From positions 1-40,772 of the forward strand of contig JADJYH010000065.1 in the NCBI GenBank assembly GCA_016719855.1: a stretch of 40,772 bases of DNA, given 5' to 3'. Position numbers and translations under genes: made by a program. Position 1 is the first letter of the stretch. Each line of letters opens with the position of its first letter. The DNA is from Saprospiraceae bacterium. GTDB lineage: Bacteria > Bacteroidota > Bacteroidia > Chitinophagales > Saprospiraceae. Under the pieces are notes generated by a model that saw nothing but the letters and a program-made list of their open reading frames with translations, did no database searches and was not told the DNA's origin. Below are positions 29,746-39,090 of the stretch, piece after piece.

Positions 29746-30609
29746 ATGAGAAAACTTGTATTAACCCTGACTGGCATCGCCTTCAGTCTTTCCCTTTTTG
29801 CCACAGGCGACAGCCTCAGCTACCTCACGGCGAAAGATACCATTTTCCTGAAATTGGACGAGTTTGGCTACAGCATTTTCAGCCACCAACTGGAGCGGGG
29901 CCAGACGATGTACTCGCTCGCCAAGTTTTACGGCATCAAGCTGGATGTGTTGTACAATTTCAACACGCAACTGCCCACCGACGGCACGGTAGCACCTGGC
30001 GCTACCGTGAACGTGGTCATACCCGACTCAGCTATCGTGGACTGGAAAATGGCATGGCCCCGCAAGAATTTTGTCCCGGTTTTTTACACCGTCAAACACG
30101 GCGACACTTTTTACAAGGTGGCAAAAACCTACTTCGGCATCCAGCCAGACACCCTCAAAGCTCGCATTCGGCTGGCAAATACTTCGCTGAAAACTGGCCA
30201 GCGAATCCAAGTCGGTTGGCTCTCTACGATGGGCATCCCAGAAGCCATGCAAGCCGTAAACCGCAACACGCTCGGCCTGAAAATGCTGGCGCTCCAACAG
30301 GCTTTCAACGGTGAAAAAACGGTGAAAGTACCCCGCTTCCAGAACGGCGCCGCTTACTGGCAACGGGAGAAAAAGGGCGGCACCGACTACTACGCCCTGC
30401 ACCGCACGGCTCCGGTCGGCTCGGTCATTCAAGTCTCCAACCCGCTCCGTAAAAAAACGGTGTACGCCAAGGTCATCGCCAAAATTCCAGACCAAGCTTA
30501 CGGGGACGATATTGTAGTGGTGCTGTCGCCGTCAGTGGCGAAGCTGCTGGGGGCGAAGGACCCGAAGTTTTTTGTGGAGATCAAGTATTTTGAGTTCGTG
30601 AAGGAGTAA
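29746..30609 (+). CDS. Secreted LysM protein with C-terminal RlpA-like (double-psi barrel) region
   Basis: A 287-residue exported protein with a signal peptide MRKLVLTLTGIAFSLSLFATG. Two LysM-type peptidoglycan-binding segments follow: about 45-95 (QLERGQTMYSLAKFYGIKLD) and about 110-160 (YTVKHGDTFYKVAKTYFGIQ). From about 195 the sequence resembles a double-psi beta-barrel as in RlpA-like domains (TAPVGSVIQVSNPLRKKTVY, VVVLSPSVAKLLGA). A role in envelope or septal peptidoglycan binding is inferred. The start at 29746 is set by the signal peptide. The longer open frame from 29665 would translate the intergenic repeat. Confidence 0.87.
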   Translation: MRKLVLTLTGIAFSLSLFATGDSLSYLTAKDTIFLKLDEFGYSIFSHQLERGQTMYSLAKFYGIKLDVLYNFNTQLPTDGTVAPGATVNVVIPDSAIVDWKMAWPRKNFVPVFYTVKHGDTFYKVAKTYFGIQPDTLKARIRLANTSLKTGQRIQVGWLSTMGIPEAMQAVNRNTLGLKMLALQQAFNGEKTVKVPRFQNGAAYWQREKKGGTDYYALHRTAPVGSVIQVSNPLRKKTVYAKVIAKIPDQAYGDDIVVVLSPSVAKLLGAKDPKFFVEIKYFEFVKE

Positions 30610-30702
30610 TTGTGTTTTGGTTGGGGGTTTGTCGAATCCTGCCATAAGCCACGGCCCCCAAGCACATAAACACTTAAATACACAAACACAAAACCTCCCC
30701 AC
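30607..30702. repeat. Word-reiterated inverted repeat (vocabulary ACACAAACACAAAA)
   Basis: The left arm (30609-30632) is ATTGTGTTTTGGTTGGGGGT. The right arm (30663-30702) includes ACACAAACACAAAACCTCCC. It begins in the LysM stop codon and ends directly before the ATG at 30704, filling the gap. Pairing is weaker than in the other copies. Confidence 0.65.
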
Positions 30703-30703
30703 C

Positions 30704-31138
30704 ATGCACTACAATTTCAACAAAGACCTGCAAGACGGACAAGCTGCCGAACGGGAGGTTGCGCAGCGCCTCATCGCCCGCCTCAACCTCGCCGAAGACG
30801 ACATAGAACACTCTTCCTCAAAGGGTTACGATCTAAAAATCATTTCCAAAGGCTGGACGTTTGAAGTGAAAAACGACCTGATGGCGGAGAGGACGGGCAA
30901 TGTGGCCGTCGAATTTGAGAGCCGGGGCAAACCAACAGCGCTGTCCGCTACCACGGCTGAATTTTGGGTGTACAAATTTGCGGGCAGCTTTTTCGCCTTC
31001 AAAACGGAAACCCTGAAACGGAAACTTTTCGAGGAAAAACAGTTTTTCCGGGAGGTTGTCGGCGGCGATGCGGGCAGCAACACGAAAATGTTCTTGGTGA
31101 AAGTGTCGGACTTCAAAAGCTGGGGAAAGGAGATATGA
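30704..31138 (+). CDS. Small PD-(D/E)XK-like nuclease-fold protein
   Basis: A 144-residue cytoplasmic protein. The pattern AAEREVAQRLI, then SSSKGYDLKI, then WTFEVKND followed by TGNVAVEFESRGKPTALSAT fits the order E, D, (D/E)xK of the PD-(D/E)XK nuclease fold, as seen in small phage and Holliday-junction-resolvase-like nucleases. Catalytic candidates are Asp in YDLKI and Glu and Lys in FEVK. No partner methylase or recombination gene adjoins it. The ATG at 30704 is chosen because the open frame upstream runs through the intergenic repeat. The function is not known; a DNA nuclease is the best guess. Confidence 0.65.
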   Translation: MHYNFNKDLQDGQAAEREVAQRLIARLNLAEDDIEHSSSKGYDLKIISKGWTFEVKNDLMAERTGNVAVEFESRGKPTALSATTAEFWVYKFAGSFFAFKTETLKRKLFEEKQFFREVVGGDAGSNTKMFLVKVSDFKSWGKEI

Positions 31139-31220
31139 GGTATGAAGGTTAGGAGGTATGGAGGTATGTGCCCGGATGCCACATACCTTCATACCTAATA
31201 CCTCCATAACTCTCAAACCT
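31132..31220. repeat. Word-reiterated inverted repeat between convergent genes (vocabulary GGTATGAAGGT)
   Basis: The left arm (31132-31170) runs GATATGAGGTATGAAGGTTA and on to GGAGGTATGTG. The right arm (31179-31220) starts CACATACCTTCATACCTAAT. The stop codons of both convergent genes (31136-31138 and 31213-31215) lie inside the arms. The loop is about 8 bases. Confidence 0.9.
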
Positions 31221-31851
31221 GTGGCGGCAAGATGTTCTTGAAATGCCCGTTCAACTGCACTTTTTTGCGCAGCTCCTCCATTTCTCGGGCAGTGGGCAGC
31301 AGTTGTTCGAGGTGGGCGAGCATGTACTGCTGACGGCGGAGTTCTTCGGGCAAGCAGAGCAGTTCGTACTCCTGTTCCAGTGAAAAACCAACAAGGTGGG
31401 CAATCTTATAGGTGTTGAAATCGGGGGTATGCGCTGGCAGCGGCTTGTTGATGTTCATTACCCGGTACAATTCGCCGAGGTTTTCGAGTATTTTTTCGTT
31501 GGTGAGAAAGTCACCCACCGTATCGTGGGGCATCCGCAGAATCTCGGCCCCGGTGTAGAGGCGGTTCTCGACCTGCGGGTGAAACTCCAGCACCTTGAAA
31601 AGGCCCAGCCCACGGGTCTTGATGTCCATCTCGCCCTTGGGGTATCGCTTGTCAATGGAAATAAGTGCTATCTCCGTGCCGATTTCCTGCACTTTGTCCT
31701 CTATGTATGCGGCAATGCCAAAGGTCGTCCCCTTCGCTTCGCACTCGTTGACAAGCTGCTTGTACCTTGGCTCGAAAACGTGCAGGTTCAGCAATTCGCC
31801 GGGAAAAGCGACGAGCCGCAAGGGGAACATTGGGAGGATGATGGTTTGCAT
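31213..31851 (-). CDS. LON-substrate-binding-domain protein (LON peptidase N-terminal-like)
   Basis: A 212-residue cytoplasmic protein beginning MQTIILPMFPLRLVAFPGEL and continuing NLHVFEPRYKQLVNEC, the typical opening of the Lon N-terminal (LAN/PUA-like) domain. It lacks any AAA+ or protease part, so it is a stand-alone substrate-binding domain protein, a common form in Bacteroidota whose substrate is unknown. Residues about 100-200 are helical, with KIAHLVGFSLEQEYELLCL. The gene is intact. A -7-like box lies 17 nt upstream of the ATG, and the stop codon lies in the convergent word repeat. Confidence 0.88.
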   Translation of the reverse strand: MQTIILPMFPLRLVAFPGELLNLHVFEPRYKQLVNECEAKGTTFGIAAYIEDKVQEIGTEIALISIDKRYPKGEMDIKTRGLGLFKVLEFHPQVENRLYTGAEILRMPHDTVGDFLTNEKILENLGELYRVMNINKPLPAHTPDFNTYKIAHLVGFSLEQEYELLCLPEELRRQQYMLAHLEQLLPTAREMEELRKKVQLNGHFKNILPPQV

Positions 31852-31867
31852 CGGAATCGTTTTGCGG

Positions 31868-31875
31868 CAAAAGTA
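31868..31875 (-). promoter_or_regulatory. Candidate -7 box for the LON-domain gene
   Basis: The plus strand CAAAAGTA reads TACTTTTG on the minus strand, matching TAnnTTTG. It lies 17 nt before the ATG (31851). No clear -33 TTTG was found at the usual distance. Confidence 0.45.
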
Positions 31876-31942
31876 GGTAAATGCGGATAATCAGGTTTTG
31901 CCACGGTTGCTTTGGGCAAACAATACGGAGAATCAAATGTCA

Positions 31943-31974
31943 TTTGAAATCGGTGGGAATGTTTGCTAAATTTG
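31943..31974 (+). promoter_or_regulatory. Bacteroidota-type promoter of the first toxin-antitoxin module
   Basis: TTTG (31943-31946), a 20-nt spacer and TAAATTTG (31967-31974) fit the Bacteroidota consensus TTTG-N19/20-TAnnTTTG. Transcription would start near 31980, 22 nt before the antitoxin ATG at 32002. Confidence 0.65.
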
Positions 31975-32001
31975 AGCGTTCTTTAAAGAAAAATTGGAAA
32001 A

Positions 32002-32270
32002 ATGATAGCAGATACAAAATTGGAATTACACCGGCTGATTGACAGCTTACCGGAGGATTTGGTGGTAAAACTTCAAGCCAAAGTGGTTGAGTTTGTTGCC
32101 AAGGAGAAAGCTGAAAAGCCAACTGGAAAAAATCTAAGTCACAGTACGAGAAAGACTTGGCTGAACTCAAAGCACTAGTAGCCAAAATCCCCCCACGGGA
32201 GGATTGGGACAGTTTCATCAAAGAATTCGATGAGAGCCGCAAGGACCGACCACTTCCGTTCCGGGACTAA
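32002..32270 (+). CDS. Type II antitoxin (VapB-like), frameshift at an A6 run
   Basis: A small protein of about 89 residues starting MIADTKLELHRLIDSLPEDL, with an N-terminal segment typical of antitoxins that sit before PIN-domain toxins. The frame is lost near 32128 in a run of six A. The other frame then reads KSQYEKDLAELKALVAKIPP and ends KDRPLPFRD at 32270, 13 bp before the toxin ATG. In the raw frame the protein stops early at a CAC TAG. The C-terminal half would wrap the toxin, as in other VapB-type antitoxins. The DNA-binding family of the N-terminus is not clear. Confidence 0.7.
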
Positions 32271-32283
32271 ACCCCTTCCACCC

Positions 32284-32651
32284 ATGCGACTATTGGATAG
32301 TAACATCTTAATCTACGCCACAAAGGCTGACCTACGGACATCCTCCTCCCTTTGGTCGTTGACCCCGAAAGCCTCGTTTCTGAAATTACGAGACTTGAGT
32401 CGCTTGGATACCGTGGGCTACATCTAATGGAGAAAGATTATTTGGAAAGAGTTTTCAAAAAGAAATCTCCGCTCCCCATCACCCCAGCCATCATTGACAA
32501 AGCCATCGAATTGCGCCAGCAAAGAAAAATGTCTGCTGGCGACGCAATTCATGCCGCTACCGCTCTGATGAACAACCTTGAATTGAATACTCGAAATGTG
32601 GCTGATTTCAGTTGGATTGAAGGGCTGCAGGTTGTCAATCCGATTCCTTAA
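32284..32651 (+). CDS. VapC-type PIN-domain toxin, one frameshift
   Basis: A PIN-domain ribonuclease toxin of about 122 residues. The opening MRLLDSNILIYATK gives the first catalytic Asp (residue 5). After a frame change near 32338 the sequence continues LPLVVDPESLVSEITRLESL, and later KKMSAGDAIHAATALMN and LELNTRNVADFSWI give the further acidic residues of the PIN active site. Such toxins cleave RNA (in known cases tRNA or rRNA). The frame break falls in a CCTCCTCCC stretch. If it is real, the toxin is dead; if it is a read error, it is intact. Confidence 0.85.
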
Positions 32652-32707
32652 ATTCGCTCATCTGATTGTCGAAAACAATTGCGCAACACCAACTAAACTT
32701 GCATTCT

Positions 32708-32941
32708 ATGAAAGCCATCGAAATCAAAGCAAATATTGACGAAAAAGGCCAGTTGAAAACTGATGCACCGCTTAAAATCATCAACAAACGGGTCAAAATC
32801 ATCGTGCTCGTGCCAGAGGACAATGACTTGGACGATGACGAGTGGATGGAAGGGCTTTCTTCCAATCCTGCTTTTGATTTTTTGAAAGAGGAGGCAGAAA
32901 ACATTTACACATTGGCAGACGGAAACCCAGTAGCGCAATGA
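32708..32941 (+). CDS. Antitoxin of the MazF/PemK-type module
   Basis: A 77-residue protein beginning MKAIEIKANIDEKGQLKTDA, with a small beta-rich N-terminus and an acidic C-terminal part (EDNDLDDDEWMEGLSSNPAF) suited to binding the basic toxin. It overlaps the toxin gene by four bases (ATGA, 32938-32941), the tight coupling typical of these pairs. It has no close resemblance to classic MazE that I can state. Confidence 0.75.
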   Translation: MKAIEIKANIDEKGQLKTDAPLKIINKRVKIIVLVPEDNDLDDDEWMEGLSSNPAFDFLKEEAENIYTLADGNPVAQ

Positions 32942-33276
32942 AGCATAAAATCGTGCTTGTCCCTTTCCCGTTCGATGATTTGTCTGGCATGAAAGTAAGG
33001 CCAGCAGTTTGTTTGACTAATAGAATTGGTACATACGACCATGTCGTGATTGCATTTATTACAAGCCAAGCTTCCAAGGCGAATGAGGTTTCCGATTTGA
33101 TGCTCAATGATACTGACCCTGATTTCTCCCAAACCGGATTGAAAGTTACCTCCGCAATTCGGTTGCATAGGTTGGTTACGGTTCCAGTGACAATTGTCCA
33201 GCGAACACTCGGCGACCTGCCTGACAAGTTTCATTTTAATTTGGCTCAAAAATTAAGGGAAATGTTTGGAATTTGA
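32938..33276 (+). CDS. MazF/PemK-like toxin (mRNA interferase family)
   Basis: A 112-residue toxin starting MKHKIVLVPFPFDDLSGMKV and then RPAVCLTNRIG, which matches the MazF/PemK opening (VpFPfdDlsg.K.RPAv), including the conserved Arg-Pro. The later segments VIAFITSQ and GLKVTSAIRLHRLVTVPVTI also fit. It would cleave single-stranded RNA. The gene is intact, unlike the neighbouring VapBC-like pair, and ends 74 bp before the A2M gene. Confidence 0.88.
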   Translation: MKHKIVLVPFPFDDLSGMKVRPAVCLTNRIGTYDHVVIAFITSQASKANEVSDLMLNDTDPDFSQTGLKVTSAIRLHRLVTVPVTIVQRTLGDLPDKFHFNLAQKLREMFGI

Positions 33277-33350
33277 AATTTTCCGATTCCCGAAAATTAG
33301 TGCCAATCCATAGACCCCAACCCACCACAAAATCTAAAATCATCACAACC

Positions 33351-36300
33351 ATGTTCCAAATCATTCGAAAGCAACTTCCATTCTTCCTCCTCCTTTCATT
33401 CCTCTCCGTCGTCGGCTTCATGGCCTGCGGCAAAAAGGACATCCTCCGGGCCAAGGAAATCCCCGAATCCGTCAAAAGCTACATCTACGCCTACACGTCG
33501 GGCGTCATCTCCAAGGCCGACCCCGTGCGGGTGCGCTTTGCGGGGGCTGCCGTCACCGCCGACAAAGTGGGCACCGACGCCGACGATGTGCTCGATTTCT
33601 CGCCATCGGTGAGCGGCAATGCCATCTGGGAAGACGACCACACCATCCGCTTCGACCCGGAAGACGGCTGGAAGAGCGGCGTGGCCTACATCGCCAAGGT
33701 CGCCCTCACCGATGTCTTCGACAACCTGCCGGAAGATGCCAAGAGCTTTGAGTTCGACTTCCTCGTGCGGGAGCAAAACCTCACCGTCGAGGTGTACGGC
33801 ATCGAGGCCGAGGACGCCAGCGACCTGAAAAAGCAGGTGTTGAAAGGCGCAGTCTTCGTTACCGACGATGCCAAAGCTGAAAACCTTGAAAAAGTGCTGT
33901 CTGCCACGCAGGCCGGCAAAGAACTGCCCATCACTTGGGAACATGACCCCGAGGGATTGACCCACAATTTCACCGTAGGTCAAATCAACCGTGGCACGGG
34001 CGCCTCGGAGGTAAAAGTGGCCTGGAACGGCAAGCCCCTTGGCATCAGCACCAAGGACGAGACCAAGGTCACCATCCCCGCCCTCGGCGACTTCAGCGTC
34101 ATGTCCGCAAGGGTGGTACAGGCTGACAACCAGTACGTTGTGCTGCATTTCAGCGACCCGCTGCTGCCCAACCAAGATGTGAACGGCCTAATCGGAATCA
34201 AGGGAGAAGCCAAGGTGGCCAACGACGGCGACTACTACGAACCGACCAACACCACGCTGAACTACACCATTGACGGCAACAAAATCTTCGTTTACCCCAG
34301 CCAACGATTGGCTGGAAAAATAACCTTCGAGGTACGTCCCGGCATCAAGAACATTGCGGAGCAAAGCATGGACAAACCCACCATCTGGCAGGTGGACTTC
34401 GAGCCGGTGAAGCCCATGGTGAGGCTGGTTGGGCGGGGCGTCATTCTGCCCAGCAGCGAACAAGGGCTGGTGATGCCATTCGAGGCCGTCAGCTTGCAGG
34501 CCGTGGAGGTGGAGGTTTTCAAGATTTACGACAACAACATCCTCCAGTTTTTGCAGACCAACGAACTGGACGGCAGCGATACCTACGAACTGCAACGGGT
34601 GGGCCGGGTCATCCAACGGCAGATGGTGCCGCTCAAGGGCCTCAACCCCAAATCGAACACCGGCACTTGGACTCGCTACGCACTCGACCTCAGCAAACTG
34701 TTCAAGGCAGACCCCAACGCCATCTACCAGGTGCGCATCGGGTTCAGGCCAGAATACGCCATTTTCAAGTGCAGCAACCGCAAGCAGGGTGAAAACCTCA
34801 AGGAAATCAGCCAGCAGAGCAACACCGACGAGAACGGCGAAATCCGCTCGTTCTGGGGCGATTACTACGGCATGGACGGCTACTACGAGGGCTTCGAGTG
34901 GGACCAGCGCAACAACCCCTGCTACCCCGCCTACTACAATTACGAGCATTTTGCACAAAGCAATGTGCTGGCCAGCGACCTCGGCATCACCGCCAAAGGC
35001 GGCTCAGACAATTCCATGTTCGTGGCGGTGGCCGACCTGCGCACGACCAAGAGCGTGGGCGATGTGGAACTTGAATTTTACGACTACCAGCAGCAGCTTA
35101 TCGCCAGCGCAAAGACCAATGGCGATGGCATTGCCGAGCTGAAACTCGACAAAAAGCCCTTCCTCATCATTGCGAAGAAAGAAAAAATGAAGGGCTACCT
35201 GAAAACCGGCGACGGCAACTCCCTCAGCCTCAGCCGCTTCGACGTGGCGGGCGAGGTGGCCCAAAAAGGCTTGAAGGGCTTCCTCTACGGCGAACGTGGC
35301 GTTTGGCGGCCAGGCGACAGCCTCTTCCTCAACTTCGTGCTGGAAGACAAGGACGCCACCCTGCCCGACAACTACCCCATCGCCTTCGAACTGATGGACA
35401 GCCGTGGGCAGGTGCAGTACAAAACCGTGACCACCAAAAACATCCAGAACCTCTACTCCCTGCCCGTGGCCACCAGCCCCGATGCCCCCACTGGCAACTG
35501 GACGGCGACCGTGAAGGCTGGCGGTGCTGTTTTTACCAAAAACATAAAGGTGGAAACGGTGAAGCCCAACCGGCTCAGGATTGACCTTGATTTCGGGAAA
35601 AAGGAACTCAGCAGCCGGGACGAACCCGCCAAGGCCAAACTGCAAGTGGACTGGCTGCACGGCGCCGTTGGCAAGAACCTGAGAGCCGTGGTGGAAGCCG
35701 AGGTGAGCCAGGTGAAAACGGAGTTTCCAAAATTCAAGGATTATGCCTTCGATGACCCAGCACGGACGCTGTACTCCTCCGAGCCAGTCGTGGTTTTCGA
35801 TGGAATGACGAACAGCAATGGGACGGCCAATTTCAACGCAAAACTTTACGCCAACAACCAAACCGCCCCCGGCAAACTGAACGTGAACCTGCGGGCGAGG
35901 GCTTTTGAAAAAGGCGGCGATTTCAGCATTTACAATACCAAAATGCCGTACTCGCCCTACCCTGCTTACGCTGGTGTGCTGATGCCCAAAAACAATTCTG
36001 GTGAAAGCCGGGTGGATGTCGGCAAAGACGGCACCGTGAAAGTCGTAGCCGTGGACGAAAGCGGCAACCCAATGAAAGGCCGCAACCTCTCCGTCGGCCT
36101 GTACCGGGTCGAGTGGCGCTGGTGGTGGGACCAAGGCGACGACTATGTTTCGCAGTTCAACTCCGCCAACCACTTCAACGCCATCAGTACGGAGGGCGTG
36201 GTGACGGACGCCAGCGGCCAGGCCAACTACAACGTGAACGTGAGCGGCTGGGGCCGCTACCTGGTGCGGGTTTGCGACACGGAGAGCGGCCACTGCACAG

Positions 36301-39056
36301 GCGACTTTTTCTACGCCGGCTACCCTTGGTACGGCGACGATGGCGGCTCCATCGCTTCCCGCCAAGAGGCGGCGATGATGACTTTCACCGCCACCAAGGA
36401 GAAATACAAAGTGGGTGAAGACATCGAAATCACCGTTCCCGCAGGGGAAAAAGGCCGGGTGCTCATCACCTTGGAGACCGGCACGAAGGTCATCAAGTCC
36501 ATGTGGCGGAGATGTCGCCGACGGTGTACGCCCATGTGAGCCTGCTGCAACCGCACGGCCAAAGCAAGAACGACCTGCCCATCCGCATGTACGGCGTGCT
36601 GGCGGTGGACGTGGAAGACCCCAAGACCTTGTTGAAACCGACCATAAAAATGGCCGCCGAACTGAAGCCGGAACAGGAGTTCACGGTGGAAGTGAGCGAG
36701 GAAAACGGCGAGGACATGGCCTATACCATCGCCGTGGTGGACGAGGGCTTGCTCGGCCTCACCAATTTCAAGACGCCCGACCCGCACGGCGCACTCTACG
36801 CCCGTGAGGCTTTGGGGGTAAAAACCTGGGACCTCTACGACTACGTGCTGGGCGCTTACGGCGGCGAGTTGGAGCGCATCCTGGCCGTCGGTGGCGACGG
36901 TGAAATCAACGTGCCAACTGAGCGCAAGAACGCCAACCGCTTCAAGCCGGTGGTGCTCCACGCCGGGCCGTTCCTGCTGACGAGCGGCAAGAAAAAGCAC
37001 ACATTCAAAATGCCGAACTACATCGGCTCGGTGCGGGTGATGGTGGTAGCCGCCAACGCCGATGCGGCCTACGGCAATACGGAGAAAATCGTTCCGGTGA
37101 AAAAGCCGCTGATGGCATTGGCTACACTGCCGAGGGTGCTGGGCCCAGGCGAGACGCTGAAACTGCCCGTCAGCATTTTTGCACTGGAAAACAAAGTAAA
37201 AACCGTGGATGTGTCACTGGCGGAAACCACTGGGATGGTCAATATCTCTGGCGGAGCGACGAAGTCACTGAGCTTCGCAAAACCGGGCGAGGACATGGTT
37301 TATTTTGACCTGAAAGTGGGCGAAAAAACGGGCATTGCGAAGTTCAAAATCACCGCCAAGGGCGGCGGCGAAACGGCTACGCAAGACATCGAAATTGATG
37401 TCAGGAACCCCAATCCCTACATCACGAAGGTTAGCGACGGGATGATGCAGGGTGGCGGAAGCTGGAGCCAAGCCTACAAAGCGTTCGGGACGCCGGGCAC
37501 TAACACAGGCATTTTGGAAGTGTCGGCCATACCGCCGCTCAAGCTCGGCGAGCGCCTGAAATACCTGCTGCAATACCCGCACGGCTGCATCGAGCAAATA
37601 ACTTCTGGCGGCCTTCCCGCAGCTCTACGTGGACAAGCTGACCAAGCTCACTGACCAACAAAAGAAAGAAGTGAGCGGCAATATCAGCGCTGCCATTGAC
37701 AAACTGAAAAACTTCCAGATGCCGTCCGGGGCGTTCACCTACTGGCCCGGCGGCGACTACGATACTTGGGGCACCAACTACGCCGGGCACTTCCTGCTGG
37801 AGGCCAAGGCGCTCGGATACAAAGTGCCCGATGCGATGATTGACCGCTTCGTGAAGTTCCAAGCCTCGCAGGCCAAACGCTGGAACCCCGACACCCGTGG
37901 CACGCAGTACAGTTGGACGGAACTCGACCAGAGCTACCGCCTCTACACGCTGGCCTTGGCGAAGAAACCCGAAACGGGCGCCATGAACCGGATGCGGGAA
38001 CTCAAGAACCTCAGCCCCGAAAGCCGCTGGCGACTCGCCGCTGCCTACGCCCTGATGGGCAAGCAGGAAATCGGCAAGGAACTGGCGCAGAACCTGCCCG
38101 TGACGGCCAAGGCTTACGACTGGTGGGGCTACACCTATGGCTCGACGCTGCGGGACGAGGCCATGATTCTGGAAACGCAGGTGCTGCTCGGCGACATGAC
38201 CGCCGCTGCCGCCAACCTCCGCCACGTGGCCGAAAGCCTCAGCAACGAGCAGTGGTACTCCACGCAGACGACCGCCTACGCCCTGATGGCCATCGGCAAG
38301 TTCGCCGGAAAATCGAAGGTGAGCGACGAGTTCAAGTTCAGCTACGACCTCGGCGACGGCAAGGTGGTGAATGCTGGCAGCAGCACCCCGGTTATGCAAA
38401 TCAGCGTACCGCTGAACGGCACGGAGAAAACGGTGACGGTGAAAAACAGCGGTGCTGGCGTCCTTTTCGCCCGGCTCATCGTGACTGGCCAGCCACTCGT
38501 TGGCGATGCCACGGCCACGGCCAACAACCTGAAAATAGAGGTGAACTACCTAACGCCCGGTGGGCAAAAACTGAACCCAGCGGCCATCCCACAGGGCACG
38601 GACTTCATCGCAGAGGTGACGGTGACGCACCCCGGCACCCGTGCCTACGACCTGAAGGAAATGGCGCTGACCCAGATTTTCCCGTCCGGCTGGGAAATCA
38701 TCAATGCCCGCCTGCACAACATGGCCGAGTTCAGCAATACCAACGTGCCGGAATACCAGGACATCCGTGACGACCGGGTGCTGACCTATTTCGACATCGC
38801 CCGCAGCGCCCGCCAAGTGTATCGGGTGCGCCTGAACGCCGCCTACCAAGGCCGCTACTACCTGCCGACGGTGGGCTGCGAGGCGATGTATGATGATACG
38901 ATTTCGGCGAGCAAGGCGGGGATGTGGGTGGAGGTGGTGAATGGGAAGAATGGAGTATTTGATGGACCGAACTTAAAAAAAAAAGCCCCGCGCGAGATAA
39001 AAAGTTATTGGTTGTATTCTTTTGAAACAGAAATATCTACAGTTCGTAGTAAATAA
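33351..39056 (+). CDS. Bacterial alpha-2-macroglobulin lipoprotein with CIEQ thioester motif, two frame breaks
   Basis: A large envelope-anchored protease trap of about 1,900 residues. The start at 33351 gives a lipoprotein signal, FFLLLSFLSVVGFMACGKKD, with a lipobox Cys at residue 26. MG-type domains fill the first two thirds (KGFLYGERGVWRPGDSLFLN is the usual MG motif). Near 37586-37597 the sequence YPHGCIEQ carries the Cys and Gln of the thioester. The first frame break lies near 36500, where the segment between TGTKVIKS and VAEMSPTVYAHV seems to lack about 15 residues compared with relatives. The second lies near 37610; correcting it gives TSGAFPQLYVDKLTKL, judged from the other frame. 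The C-terminal part IKSYWLYSFETEISTVRSK runs into AT-rich DNA and may not be native. Bacterial A2Ms are thought to trap host or competitor proteases in the periplasm. Confidence 0.9.
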
Positions 39057-39090
39057 AGTAATTTTATCAAAATTGAATTAATAGTCTCAA

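Noticed and set aside
16145..31220. The reiterated words as a CRISPR array
   Set aside because: The words have no constant repeat length, no unique spacers and different sequence in each gap; no cas gene is present.
35004..36365. A 453-codon open frame antisense to the A2M gene, and a similar 286-codon one at 37539-38399
   Set aside because: These are shadows of a GC-rich third-position coding strand. The sense strand has clear A2M motifs and the antisense products have none.
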